Notes: generated by a model from the letters alone, not told the origin. Counted from the first letter of the stretch, positions 15,342 through 24,840 are shown. The stretch is 64,000 nucleotides of DNA from Devosia yakushimensis (GCF_030159855.1 NZ_BSNG01000001.1:2170001-2234000), one strand, 5' to 3'. Translations and numbers: made by a program.

Positions 15342-18300
15342 GTGACGCACGAAGACAGGTCCAACCGGCAGATCATGCTGGAGCGGGCAGCACTTCTATT
15401 GGCCGCCGAGCCGGGATTTGGGCGCTTCTTCAAGGCCGCCATCCTGGCGACCGACGGCGAAGACCTCGGCACCCAGGCGGCCGACGCGTTCGAATCAGTC
15501 TTGCGGCAGGCCTATGGGCACCTGCTGGCCTATGAGGGCGAAAACAGCCGGATCGTGGCGGCGCGGCCGGCAGCGGCGGGCGAAGCGCTCGTGCTCGACA
15601 TCATTTCCCCGGACATGCCGTTCATCGTCGACAGCGCGCTGGCGGCCGTGCGGGCGGCGGGCGGTTCCGTGCGGCTGTTCACCCACCCGGTGGTGCATGT
15701 GGGCAATGGCGAGGTGACCGAGGCTAATGGGCGTTCGCTGAGCCTGTTGCATATTCACAGCGACCCGGTGGCCGATGTCGACGGGCTGGTGACGGAAATC
15801 CAGAATACCATGGCCGATGTGGCTCATGCGGTGCGCGACTGGCAGCCCATGCTGGAGCGCCTGCGCCGTGCGGCCAAGGACCTGGAGCGCATCAAGGGAC
15901 AGCAGCGCGATGAGGCGCTGGCCTTTATCGACTGGCTGATCGAGCACAATTTCACCTTCCTGGGACTGCGCCAATATGGCGTGGAGGGCGAGGCCCTGGC
16001 CCCCGTCCCCGGCAGCGGGCTGGGCATTTTGCGCGACCCCGATGTTCGGGTGCTGCGCAGCGGCGCGGACTATGTGGAAACGACGCCGCAGCACACCGCC
16101 TTCATGGCCGAGGGCGATCCGCTGCTGGTGACCAAGGCCAATGTGCGCTCGCGGGTGCATCGGCGGGTGCATCTGGATTATGTGGGCGTGAAGCTGTTCG
16201 GCGCTAATGGCGAGCCGGTGGGCGAATTGCGCGTTGTGGGGCTGTTTACCGCCCAGGCGCTGGCCATGCCGCATACCGATGTGCCGATCATCAGGCGGAA
16301 GATTGCCGAGGTGATGCGGAAATCGGGGCTCGATCCGCTGGGGCATGACGGCCGGGCGCTGCTGAGCGCGCTGGACTCCTATCCCCGCGATGAGCTGTTC
16401 CAGATCGGGGTGGACCAGCTTTATGAATTTTCCAGCGCGATTTCGGCTCTCTACGACCGGCCGCGGGTGCGGGTTTTGCCGCGTATCGACCGGTTCGACA
16501 ATTTCGTCTCGATCTTGGTTTACGTGCCGCGCGACCGCTATGACGGGGAAGCACGGGCGCGGATCACGCGCTATCTGGCGCAGGTTTATGACGGGCGGGT
16601 TTCGGCATTCTATCCGAATTTCCCCGAAGGTGAGCTGGTCCGGCTGCATGTGATTATCGGGCGGATTGCCGGGCCGACGCCGCAGCCGAGCCGTGGCGAA
16701 TTGGAAGCGCGGGTGGATGCGCTGACCTCCAATTTCGGCGACACGCTGGCGGCGACGGCTGAGAACCCTGCCTCGATCAGTGATTATCGCGGGGCGTTTT
16801 CGGCGGCCTATCAATCGCGCAACACGGCAGAAGATGCTCATACCGACATTGCCGTGCTGCAGGGGCTGGGCGACGGCGTCGCCATCAAGCTGCGCAGCCG
16901 GACGGGCGCGGATGGCTCGCTCGGGTTGCGGTTCTATCATCGCGGCACGGCTATTCCGCTGAGCGACCGAGTGCCGATGCTGGAGGCCTTCGGGTTCCGG
17001 GTAATCGACGAGCGGACCTATACGATCGTGCCGCGCGACGGGGTGGAGCGGTATCTGCACGATATGGTGCTGGAGCCGACCGAAGCCGGGTTCGACGTGG
17101 CGACGCGGGGCGCGGCGGTCGAAGACGGGCTATTGGCGGTGTGGCATGGCGAGGCAGAGAGCGACCAGCTCAATGCGCTGGTGAGCCGCACGAGTCTGGC
17201 CTGGCATGACGTGGCGCTGTTGCGCGCGCTATCGCGCTATGTGCGGCAGATCGGTATCTCCTATTCGCAGCGCTATATTGCGAACGTGCTGGTCAAGCAG
17301 GCCGGGGCGGCGACGGCGCTGATCGCATTGTTCAATGCGCTGCACGACCCCAGGGCTAATGAACGCGAAGTGGCTGCCGAACAGGCGCGCGAGGATATCG
17401 CCGCGGCGCTCGATGCCATGGCTTCGCTGGACGAGGACACTATCGTCCGCCGCTTCCTCAACCTGATGGAAGCCTCGGTGCGAACCAATGCGTTCCAGCG
17501 TGATGCGGATGGCAATCGCATGCCGGCGCTGGCGATCAAGTTCAACAGCGCGCGGGTGGAGGGGATGGTCGCGCCGCGGCCGTTCCGCGAGATTTCGGTC
17601 TATTCGCCGCGGGTAGAGGGCGTGCATCTGCGGTTTGGCGCGATTGCGCGCGGGGGCTTGCGCTGGTCGGATCGGCCGGAGGATTTCCGCACCGAAGTGC
17701 TGGGGCTGGTCAAGGCGCAGCAGGTCAAGAACGCGGTGATCGTGCCGGTGGGGGCCAAGGGCGGCTTCGTGCCCAAGCTTTTGACGCCGGGCATGGCGCG
17801 CGAGGCGTTTCTGGCCGAGGGCGTGGCGGCGTATAGAATTTTCATCGGTGCGCTGCTGGATGTGACGGACAATCTGGTCGAGGGTGCCGTGGTGCCGCCG
17901 CGCGATGTGGTGCGGCGGGATGGGGACGATCCCTATCTCGTGGTGGCGGCCGACAAGGGCACGGCGAGCTTTTCCGACACGGCCAATGCGATTGCGACCA
18001 GCCGTGGCTTCTGGCTGGGCGATGCCTTCGCCTCGGGCGGCTCGGCCGGCTATGACCACAAGAAAATGGGCATTACGGCGCGGGGCGGCTGGGAGGCCGT
18101 GAAGCGGCATTTCCGCGAGATGGACCGCGATATCCAGCGCGAGCCCTTCACCGTGGTCGGCGTGGGCGATATGAGCGGGGACGTGTTCGGCAATGGCATG
18201 TTGCTGAGCCCGGCAATCGAGCTGGTGGCGGCGTTTGACCACCGCGATATCTTCATCGATCCGCATCCGGACGCAGCCAAGAGTCTGGCGGAGCGGCAGC

Positions 18301-20030
18301 GGCTATTCGCCCTGCCCCGTTCGAGCTGGCAGGACTATGACCAGAGCCTGATTTCCAAGGGCGGCGGGGTGTTTTCGCGCAGCCTCAAATCCATTCCGCT
18401 GAGTGCGGAGGCGCGGGCTGTGTTGGGCATCGAGGCGGCGCATGCGACGCCGGCGGAGGTGATGTCGGCGATCCTTAGGGCGCAGGTGGATCTGCTGTGG
18501 TTTGGCGGCATTGGCACCTATGTGCGCGGGGCGCAGGAAACGGATGCCGATGTGGGCGACCGGGCCAATGACGCGATCCGCGTGGTGGCGGGCGAAGTGC
18601 GCGCCAAGGTGATCGGGGAAGGCGCCAATCTGGGTGTGACGCAGCGCGGGCGCGTGGATTATGCGCTGGCGGGCGGGCGGATCAACACCGACGCCATCGA
18701 CAATTCGGCAGGGGTGAATTCGAGCGATCTTGAGGTCAATATCAAGATTGCGGTGGCTCCGCTGGTGGCAGGTGGAACGCTGGATATGGAAGCGCGCAAT
18801 AGTTTCCTCGCCAGCATGACCGATGAAGTGGCGGGGCTGTGCCTGCGCAATAATTATCTGCAGACGCTAGCGATTTCGCTGGCCGAGCGGGCGGGCCTGT
18901 CGGAATTGCCGGATCATCGGGTGTTGATCGAGCAGCTGGAGGCGCGGGGCCTTTTGGACCGGGCGGTGGAATTTTTGCCCAGTGACGCGGCGCTGGATGC
19001 ACGAGGGGCGGCGCTGAGCCGGCCGGAACTGGCGGTGATCCTGGCCTATGCCAAGCTGACGCTCTATGCCGATCTGCTCGAAGGGCGGGATATCGACGAC
19101 GCCTATCTGGCGGGGGAACTTTATCGCTATTTCCCCGAGACGCTGCACACGAGCTATCCCGATGCGGTGGCGCAACATCGGCTCAAGCGTGAAGTGATCG
19201 CCACGGTCTTGGCCAATGCGATGATCAATCGCGGCGGGCCGGCCTTTGTCAGCGAAATGATGGGCTCGACCAGCGCCAATCCGGGCGAAGTGGCGCTGGC
19301 TTATGCGGCAACGCGCGACGTCTATGGGTTGACCGAACTCAATACCATGATCGAGGGGCTCGATGGCGTAGTGCCGGGCGCGGTGCAGCTGGGCCTCTAT
19401 GCCGAGGTGGCGGAGCTGTTGCGGCAGGAGACCTTGTGGTTTCTGCGCAATGCCAATGTCACCGAGGGGCTTGAGGCGCTGGTGGCGCGGCACAAGGCCG
19501 GTGTCGCCGTGCTGAGGACGATGCTGGCCAGCACCCTGCCCCCAACGCTGGGCGAGGCCGTGGCGGCCCGGGTGACGAGCCTGGTGGGCCAGGGTGTGCC
19601 TGAGGGCGTCGCGCGGGGCCTGGCCGAGCTGCCGATCCTCTCTTATGCCAGCGATATCGTGCTGGTGAGCGAGCGCTGTGGGGTGTCGGTGGCCGATGGG
19701 GCAGCGGCATTCTTTGGGGTGTTCGGGGCGTTCAATCTGTGGCCGGTGATCGAACAGGGGCGCGCCATCGTGCTGGCCGACCGGTTCGACCGCATGGCGC
19801 TGGACCGGGCGCTAGCCAATGTGATGCGGGCGCAGCGCGACATCACGGCCGACGTGCTCAAGGTGGCCGGTGGCGCGGTGACGGATAGGCTGGCGCGGTG
19901 GAAGACCGAGGAACGGGCCGGCATCGCGCGGACGGCGGGGGCCGTGGCAGAGCTGACGCAGGGGACGCTGACGGTGTCGCGGTTGAGCGTGGCTGCGGGG
20001 TTGCTGGCGGATTTGGCTCGGGAAGGGTGA
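15342..20030 (+). CDS. NAD-specific glutamate dehydrogenase, large (about 180 kDa) type
   Basis: About 1562 residues, normal for this class. It oxidatively deaminates glutamate to 2-oxoglutarate with NAD+. The long N-terminal regulatory region (ACT-like, HxxDYVGVKLFG) precedes the catalytic core, where APRPFREISVYSPRVEGVHL, GGLRWSDRPEDFRTEVLGLVK and VGAKGGFVPK (catalytic lysine area) are visible. GGVFSRSLKSIPLS and GEGANLGVTQRGR follow. GGGAG sits 8 nt before the GTG start, better than the TTG 6 nt upstream. It is a single gene read away from the sulfate-binding gene. Confidence 0.95.
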   Translation: MTHEDRSNRQIMLERAALLLAAEPGFGRFFKAAILATDGEDLGTQAADAFESVLRQAYGHLLAYEGENSRIVAARPAAAGEALVLDIISPDMPFIVDSALAAVRAAGGSVRLFTHPVVHVGNGEVTEANGRSLSLLHIHSDPVADVDGLVTEIQNTMADVAHAVRDWQPMLERLRRAAKDLERIKGQQRDEALAFIDWLIEHNFTFLGLRQYGVEGEALAPVPGSGLGILRDPDVRVLRSGADYVETTPQHTAFMAEGDPLLVTKANVRSRVHRRVHLDYVGVKLFGANGEPVGELRVVGLFTAQALAMPHTDVPIIRRKIAEVMRKSGLDPLGHDGRALLSALDSYPRDELFQIGVDQLYEFSSAISALYDRPRVRVLPRIDRFDNFVSILVYVPRDRYDGEARARITRYLAQVYDGRVSAFYPNFPEGELVRLHVIIGRIAGPTPQPSRGELEARVDALTSNFGDTLAATAENPASISDYRGAFSAAYQSRNTAEDAHTDIAVLQGLGDGVAIKLRSRTGADGSLGLRFYHRGTAIPLSDRVPMLEAFGFRVIDERTYTIVPRDGVERYLHDMVLEPTEAGFDVATRGAAVEDGLLAVWHGEAESDQLNALVSRTSLAWHDVALLRALSRYVRQIGISYSQRYIANVLVKQAGAATALIALFNALHDPRANEREVAAEQAREDIAAALDAMASLDEDTIVRRFLNLMEASVRTNAFQRDADGNRMPALAIKFNSARVEGMVAPRPFREISVYSPRVEGVHLRFGAIARGGLRWSDRPEDFRTEVLGLVKAQQVKNAVIVPVGAKGGFVPKLLTPGMAREAFLAEGVAAYRIFIGALLDVTDNLVEGAVVPPRDVVRRDGDDPYLVVAADKGTASFSDTANAIATSRGFWLGDAFASGGSAGYDHKKMGITARGGWEAVKRHFREMDRDIQREPFTVVGVGDMSGDVFGNGMLLSPAIELVAAFDHRDIFIDPHPDAAKSLAERQRLFALPRSSWQDYDQSLISKGGGVFSRSLKSIPLSAEARAVLGIEAAHATPAEVMSAILRAQVDLLWFGGIGTYVRGAQETDADVGDRANDAIRVVAGEVRAKVIGEGANLGVTQRGRVDYALAGGRINTDAIDNSAGVNSSDLEVNIKIAVAPLVAGGTLDMEARNSFLASMTDEVAGLCLRNNYLQTLAISLAERAGLSELPDHRVLIEQLEARGLLDRAVEFLPSDAALDARGAALSRPELAVILAYAKLTLYADLLEGRDIDDAYLAGELYRYFPETLHTSYPDAVAQHRLKREVIATVLANAMINRGGPAFVSEMMGSTSANPGEVALAYAATRDVYGLTELNTMIEGLDGVVPGAVQLGLYAEVAELLRQETLWFLRNANVTEGLEALVARHKAGVAVLRTMLASTLPPTLGEAVAARVTSLVGQGVPEGVARGLAELPILSYASDIVLVSERCGVSVADGAAAFFGVFGAFNLWPVIEQGRAIVLADRFDRMALDRALANVMRAQRDITADVLKVAGGAVTDRLARWKTEERAGIARTAGAVAELTQGTLTVSRLSVAAGLLADLAREG

Positions 20031-20042
20031 AAGATACTCAAT

Positions 20043-20222
20043 GCCCACCCTCTCCCCTTGTGGGAGAGGGACAGATCATTCTGCGTTCAGCAGAATGATC
20101 AGGGTGAGGGGTACTGAGCCATCCCACGCTGCAATGCCTAAGAAAGGCCCCCTCATCCCAACCGAATTCGCAAACGCGAATTCGGTGACCCTTCGGGCAT
20201 CTTCTCCCACGAGGGGAGAAGG
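20043..20222. repeat. Two family C hairpin repeats between gdh and fbp
   Basis: The first unit (20043-20145) is in reverse orientation to the copies at 7285 and 10445. Its central stem ATCATTCTGC/GCAGAATGAT is again self-complementary but with different bases. The second (about 20148-20222) has the stem CCGAATTCGC/GCGAATTCGG and then GACCCTTCGGGCATCTTCTC. Both lie in the 280-bp gap downstream of the glutamate dehydrogenase gene. Confidence 0.75.
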
Positions 20223-20310
20223 AAGAGGCCGTGCCTAGCCGAAAGTCGGCCTTGCCTCTGGCCCTGCCATCACCACACTGACGCCAACCAAATCCAGCAA
20301 CGAGAACACC

Positions 20311-21270
20311 ATGACCACTGATCTTGCCCAATGGCTTGCTGCGCAGCAGGTGGCGCCGGAACTGGCCAGCGTTGTCGCGTCGATGGCGGCGGCGAGCGCG
20401 GAGATTGGGGCGGTGCTGCGGCTGGCGCCGATTGCCGGGCAGACGGGGCTGGCGGGGCATACCAATGTGCAGGGAGAGGCGCAGAAAGAACTCGATGTCG
20501 TCAGCAATGACATTGTTCTCAGGCACTTGCAGGCCAATGCCAATGTTTCGATTCTGGTATCGGAAGAGCTGGACGAAGCCGTTCACATGGAGAATCAGGG
20601 TCGTTACATGGTGGCGACCGATCCACTGGATGGGTCTTCGAACCTGGATGTAAACGTCACCGTGGGCACGATATTTTCGGTGCTGGGCGTTGATCCGGCC
20701 AAGCCCGATCTGTTGCAGAAGGGCTCGGCGCAGCTGGCGGCGGGCTATGCGGCCTATGGGCCGGCGACGAGCCTGGTGCTGACCTTCGGGACGGGAACGA
20801 GCGTGTTTACGCTGGATGGCAGCGGGCAGTTCGTGCTGACGCTGGAGAGTGTCAAAGTGCCGGTGGCGTCGGGGGAATATGCGATCAATACGGCGCGGGA
20901 GCGGTTCTGGGACAAGGCGACGCTGGCCTATGTCACCGAGAACGTGGCCGGGGAAACCGGGGCCGCCGGCAAGCGCTACAATATGCGCTGGGTGGGGTCG
21001 ATGGTGGCAGATATCCATCGCATTCTGATGCGGGGCGGGATTTTCCTTTATCCGCTCGATAGCGAGACCACGAGCAAGGGCGGGCGGCTGCGGCTGTTGT
21101 ATGAAGCCAATCCGATGGCGTTGTTGGTGGAAGCCGCGGGCGGCAAATCGACGACCGGGCGGGAACGAATTTTGGATGTGCAGCCGACCGGTATTCATCA
21201 GCGGGTGCCGGTGATTTTGGGCTCGGCGGAGGAAGTGAGCCGGGTCGAGGGGCATTACGCGGCGAACTGA
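20311..21270 (+). CDS. fbp: Class 1 fructose-1,6-bisphosphatase
   Basis: 319 residues. The metal- and phosphate-binding motif DPLDGSSNLDVNVTVGTIFSV is clear in the first third, with the upstream acidic site VSEELDE. YNMRWVGSMVADIHRIL and GRLRLLYEANPMALLVEAAGG complete the active site. It hydrolyses fructose-1,6-bisphosphate to fructose-6-phosphate in gluconeogenesis. It stands between the glutamate dehydrogenase and a sugar isomerase on the same strand, with repeats on each side, so separate transcription is possible. Confidence 0.95.
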   Translation: MTTDLAQWLAAQQVAPELASVVASMAAASAEIGAVLRLAPIAGQTGLAGHTNVQGEAQKELDVVSNDIVLRHLQANANVSILVSEELDEAVHMENQGRYMVATDPLDGSSNLDVNVTVGTIFSVLGVDPAKPDLLQKGSAQLAAGYAAYGPATSLVLTFGTGTSVFTLDGSGQFVLTLESVKVPVASGEYAINTARERFWDKATLAYVTENVAGETGAAGKRYNMRWVGSMVADIHRILMRGGIFLYPLDSETTSKGGRLRLLYEANPMALLVEAAGGKSTTGRERILDVQPTGIHQRVPVILGSAEEVSRVEGHYAAN

Positions 21271-21286
21271 TGGGCAATCTGGCGCG

Positions 21287-21318
21287 TGTGCCCCCGGCCT
21301 CCCCATCAAGGGGGAGGT
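21287..21318. repeat. CCCCCGGCCTCCCC repeat (family A, short copy)
   Basis: A single unit with CCTCCCC and GGGGGAGG arms around ATCAA, just after the fbp stop. It is the same core as the longer family A elements. The rest of the 21271-21467 gap shows no further feature apart from the GGGAG ribosome binding site of the next gene. Confidence 0.55.
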
Positions 21319-21467
21319 GAAGGGCCGGTGGTTGCGACGGTGCTCAGCGTCACAATCCTGGGCAATGCCAACGGGATGGGCGCAATCGAAATTGCAACGT
21401 TCTTATTCCGCCCGTATACACTTCGCCGAAAGAGCAACCGGCGATATGTGGCCGGACGGGAGCCAGC

Positions 21468-22739
21468 ATGAGCGACGCGCAATATACCCTTCCCAAGAGC
21501 AATTCGGGCCCGTGGAGCACGCGTCCGTTTCATCGGCAATGGCTGATGCGGCAGGCCAATAATCTGTTCGATTTTTTTGAAGCCGCGTCGCTCAATCCCA
21601 AGGGTGGGTTTTTCGAGCTGGATGATACGGGCAAGCCGCTGGATGCTGCCAATTCGACGCGCCAGATTCACAGCACGACGCGCATGGTGCATTGCGCGGC
21701 GATTGGCAGCCTGATCGGGCGGCCGGGCTCGGGGGAAATCCTGGACCATGGCATGCAGTACATCTGGAACCAGCATCGTGACTCCCGGCGCGGGGGCTAT
21801 GTGTGGTCGCTGGATAATGACGGGGTTAAGGACGGGTCCAAGCAAGCTTATGGGCATGCTTTCGTGCTGCTGGCGGCCTCAAGCGCAAAGCTCGTGGGGC
21901 ATCCGCTGGCCGACCAGATGCTGGCTGACGTGACCGAAGTGATCAATACGCGCTTTTGGGATGCGAGCCGGGGCGCGGTGAAGGACGAATATATTTCGGA
22001 TTGGTCCAAGCTGCTGCCCTATCGCGGGCAGAACGCCAATATGCATATGACCGAGGCGCTGATGGCGGCGTTCGAGGCGACGGGCAATAAGGATTATCTG
22101 GCCAAGGCCGAGGCGATTGCCAAGCTGATCATTGCCGAGCATGCCGCTTCCCTGGGCTATCGGGTGGCCGAGCATTTCGACGAGAATTGGGTGCTCGACA
22201 AGAATTATCTGGGCAATGAGATGTTCCGCCCGGCCGGCACGACGCCGGGCCATTGGCTGGAATGGGCACGGCTATTGATCCAGCTCTGGGTGCTGGGCGA
22301 AAAGCGGCTGCATTGGCTGACCGATGCGGCGCGGCATCTGTTCCGTTCGGCGATCGATCTGGGCTGGGACAAGGTCCATGGCGGGTTCTTCTACACGCTG
22401 GACTGGGACAATAAGCCAGTGATGCGCGAGAAGCTGTGGTGGCCCCTGGCCGAGGGGATCGGGGCGGCGTCGTTCCTCACCTCCTACGACCGGGATGATT
22501 ATTTCCAGATCTGGTATCGCAAGCTCTGGGACTTTGCCGACAATCACATGATCGACCATGCGCGCGGCGGGTGGCTGAGCGAGCTCAAGGAAGATTTGAC
22601 GCCGACCTCGCGGCTGTTTGTGGGCAAGCCGGATATTTATCATGCGCTACAGGCGTGTTTGATCCCGCTTTATCCGCCCAATGGGAGCCTGACCAAGGGG
22701 ATTATCGAGGCTGATCATACGGCTAAGGTTTTCCACTGA
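21468..22739 (+). CDS. AGE-family sugar epimerase/isomerase (YihS/mannose isomerase-like)
   Basis: 423 residues with the alpha/alpha-barrel signatures of the N-acylglucosamine 2-epimerase superfamily: STTRMVHCAAIGSLIGRPG, GSKQAYGHAFVLLAASS, GQNANMHMTEALMAAFEATG, PAGTTPGHWLEWARLLIQLW and GGWLSELKEDL. The histidines in NMHMTEA and TPGHWLEW are in the catalytic positions of this family. Members interconvert aldoses and ketoses, such as mannose-fructose or sulfoquinovose-sulfofructose. There is no sulfoquinovose cluster nearby, so mannose-type isomerisation is the simpler guess. GGGAG precedes the ATG. Confidence 0.85.
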   Translation: MSDAQYTLPKSNSGPWSTRPFHRQWLMRQANNLFDFFEAASLNPKGGFFELDDTGKPLDAANSTRQIHSTTRMVHCAAIGSLIGRPGSGEILDHGMQYIWNQHRDSRRGGYVWSLDNDGVKDGSKQAYGHAFVLLAASSAKLVGHPLADQMLADVTEVINTRFWDASRGAVKDEYISDWSKLLPYRGQNANMHMTEALMAAFEATGNKDYLAKAEAIAKLIIAEHAASLGYRVAEHFDENWVLDKNYLGNEMFRPAGTTPGHWLEWARLLIQLWVLGEKRLHWLTDAARHLFRSAIDLGWDKVHGGFFYTLDWDNKPVMREKLWWPLAEGIGAASFLTSYDRDDYFQIWYRKLWDFADNHMIDHARGGWLSELKEDLTPTSRLFVGKPDIYHALQACLIPLYPPNGSLTKGIIEADHTAKVFH

Positions 22740-22844
22740 GGCTTGGGGCTCACGCATCCCAACACCTTAAGGCTGGCGGGTGTATGGTGTTGCGTGGATT
22801 GTGCGCTGCGCATACATCAGGCGCATTGAAATGAGACCGCTGTG

Positions 22845-23717
22845 ATGTCCCTGACCTCTCGACTGCCTGCCCATTTGCCGCGTCTGTTGGTGGAGCGCGC
22901 TGTTGCCGCTGCGCTGGAAGAGGATTTGGGGCTGGCGGGGGATTTGACCAGCCAGGCGACGCTGGCGCCCGATGCGGTGGCGACTGCGAGCCTGTCGGCG
23001 CGTGAGGCGGGGGTGATTGCCGGGCTCGATCTGGCGGCGGCGGCGTTTCGGCTGGTGGGGGATGGGGTGACATTTACCCCTGCCCTCTCCGATGGCGATC
23101 GGGTAACTGCTGGCGGGCTGGTGGCAAGTGTCACAGGGCCGGCGCGGCTGGTGATGTCAGCGGAGCGCGTGGCGCTCAATTTCCTCAATCATCTGAGTGG
23201 GGTGGCGAGCCTGACGCGGATTTATGCCGATGCGGTGGCGGGCACGGATGCGCAGATTTGCGATACGCGCAAGACGACGCCGGGGCTGCGGGCCTTCGAG
23301 AAATATGCGGTGCGCTGCGGTGGCGGGGCCAATCATCGCTATAGCCTGGATGATGCGATCCTGATCAAGGACAACCATATCGCAGTCGCGGGCAGTGTGA
23401 CGGCGGCCTATAAGGCGGCCGAGGCGTTTGCCGGGCATCTGGTGGCGATCGAAATCGAAGTGCAGACGCTGGCTGAGCTTGAAGAGGCGCTAGCGGCGGG
23501 GGCGCGGATCGTGTTGCTCGACAATATGGACAATGACCTGCTGCGGCAGGCGGTGGCGCTGAACAAAGGCCGGGCGAAGCTGGAAGCTTCGGGCGGGGTG
23601 AAGCTGGATCGGGTGCGCTCGATTGCCGAGACGGGTGTCGATTTCATTTCGACCAGCCAGATCACCATGGCGGCGGTGCCGCTTGATCTGGGGCTTGATG
23701 TCGAGATTGGCCGATGA
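22845..23717 (+). CDS. nadC: Nicotinate-nucleotide diphosphorylase (carboxylating)
   Basis: 290 residues. It converts quinolinate and PRPP to nicotinate mononucleotide in NAD synthesis. The family motifs are visible: AALEEDLGLAGDLTSQATL near the start, ERVALNFLNHLSGVASLTR, CDTRKTTPGLRAFEKYAVRCGG, and IKDNHI. The C-terminal LEASGGVKLDRVRSIAETGVDFIS is also present. A GTG sits directly before the chosen ATG. Its TGA overlaps the cysQ ATG by 4 nt. nadE of the same pathway is elsewhere in the window (44405-46072). Confidence 0.95.
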   Translation: MSLTSRLPAHLPRLLVERAVAAALEEDLGLAGDLTSQATLAPDAVATASLSAREAGVIAGLDLAAAAFRLVGDGVTFTPALSDGDRVTAGGLVASVTGPARLVMSAERVALNFLNHLSGVASLTRIYADAVAGTDAQICDTRKTTPGLRAFEKYAVRCGGGANHRYSLDDAILIKDNHIAVAGSVTAAYKAAEAFAGHLVAIEIEVQTLAELEEALAAGARIVLLDNMDNDLLRQAVALNKGRAKLEASGGVKLDRVRSIAETGVDFISTSQITMAAVPLDLGLDVEIGR

Positions 23718-24538
23718 GCATGGCGGCTGTGGTGGACCAATCGCTGACGGAATTGTCGCTGAATGCAGCCATTGCGGCGGCGCGGGTGATTTTGGACGTC
23801 TATAGCCGGCCGATTGCGGCAGTGACCAAATCAGATGGCTCGCCGGTGACCGAGGCGGATGCGGCGGCGGAAGCCGTGATTTTGGACTATCTGCGGCCGA
23901 CCGGCATTCCTGTGCTGGGCGAGGAAAGCGTGGCGGCGGGGATTATCCCCGTGCTGGGCGAGCGCTATTTCGTGGTCGATCCGCTGGACGGGACCAAGGA
24001 ATTCATCAAGCGCAATGGCGAGTTCACGGTCAATATCGCGCTGGTGGAGCATGGCGTGCCGACCATGGGCGTGGTGCTGGCGCCGGTGACTGGGGAGACT
24101 TTTGTCGGCGACGCGAGCGGGGCCTTTGCCTGTGATACGTCGAGCGGGGTTGCCACGGGCAAGCGGGTGATTTCGGTGGCGACGGCAGCGCCGATGCGGG
24201 TGGTGGCAAGCCGCTCGCATGGGCATGCGGCGCTGGCGAGCCTGTGCGAGACCTTTGCGGTGGAGAGCGATGTGTCGGTTGGCTCGTCGCTGAAATTTTG
24301 CCTGCTGGCGCGGGGCGATGCGCAGCTTTATCCGCGGTTTACGCCGACTTGCGAGTGGGACACGGCGGCTGGGCAGGCTGTGCTTGAGGCGGCGGGCGGC
24401 GCAGTGGTGACGCTGGATGGCGAGCGCATGCGCTATGGCAAGCACGATATCGGGTTTCTCAATCCGTATTTCGTGGCGGCGTCGAGCCTGGAACTGGCGC
24501 GGCGGGCAGCGGCGGAGATGAGTGAGATTTTGGGGTAG
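23714..24538 (+). CDS. cysQ: 3'(2'),5'-bisphosphate nucleotidase CysQ
   Basis: 274 residues of the inositol monophosphatase fold. The lithium-sensitive phosphatase motifs are present: GEESVAAGI (metal site), VVDPLDGTKEFIKRNGEFTVNIA and CEWDTAAGQAVLEAAGG. CysQ hydrolyses PAP, the by-product of PAPS reduction, linking it to sulfate assimilation and to the sulfate transporter in this window. It shares an ATGA overlap with nadC, so the two are translated together. Confidence 0.92.
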   Translation: MSMAAVVDQSLTELSLNAAIAAARVILDVYSRPIAAVTKSDGSPVTEADAAAEAVILDYLRPTGIPVLGEESVAAGIIPVLGERYFVVDPLDGTKEFIKRNGEFTVNIALVEHGVPTMGVVLAPVTGETFVGDASGAFACDTSSGVATGKRVISVATAAPMRVVASRSHGHAALASLCETFAVESDVSVGSSLKFCLLARGDAQLYPRFTPTCEWDTAAGQAVLEAAGGAVVTLDGERMRYGKHDIGFLNPYFVAASSLELARRAAAEMSEILG

Positions 24539-24550
24539 ACGCGGGCATCG

Positions 24551-24590
24551 GAGTACCCCCTCCCAGCCTCCCCCTAATAGGGGGAGGGGT
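24551..24590. repeat. CCCTCCCAGCCTCCCCC repeat (family A)
   Basis: The arm CCTCCCCCTAATAGGGGGAGG is nearly self-complementary and is preceded by ACCCCCTCCCA. It lies 12 nt after the cysQ stop in the 24539-24853 gap. Confidence 0.6.
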
Positions 24591-24721
24591 GAATTGGGGC
24601 TGTCGGCTGCTGTTTCTGGCTTGGACGTATTGTCGCAAGGTCCGGCGGCCATGTCTTTACCCGGCGCGAACTAAGTTATTGTTCCGGCAAGCATAGCGGC
24701 AAGTATTGGGGCGGCCGGATT

Positions 24722-24743
24722 GCCCTGTCATTGGCAGGGCTTT
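24722..24743 (+). terminator. Weak terminator-like hairpin
   Basis: GCCCTG and CAGGGC, 7 nt apart, are followed by only TTT. It could end the nadC-cysQ transcript 180 bp after cysQ, or form part of the padR promoter region. The short T-run makes it doubtful. Confidence 0.3.
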
Positions 24744-24795
24744 AACTGTTCGGCGCGACTTCTGCGCTGCAAACGCTTGCGCTGTTGCCATCAGC

Positions 24796-24840
24796 CATAT
24801 ATAGCCCCGGCATATATCGATCCGGCATATGCGCCGGCGG
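24796..24840 (+). promoter_or_regulatory. Three tandem 15-bp direct repeats, candidate PadR operator
   Basis: CATATATAGCCCCGG, CATATATCGATCCGG and CATATGCGCCGGCGG follow each other without gap at a strict 15-bp period, ending 13 nt before the padR ATG. The first two agree at 12 of 15 positions; the third is more diverged. Regularly repeated AT-rich cores next to a regulator gene suggest an autoregulatory operator for the padR-RND operon. Confidence 0.5.

Noticed and set aside
15495..17060. Long minus-strand open frame inside glutamate dehydrogenase
   Set aside because: Arg/His/Gln-rich composition typical of antisense reading in GC-rich genes; the plus-strand gene is unequivocal.
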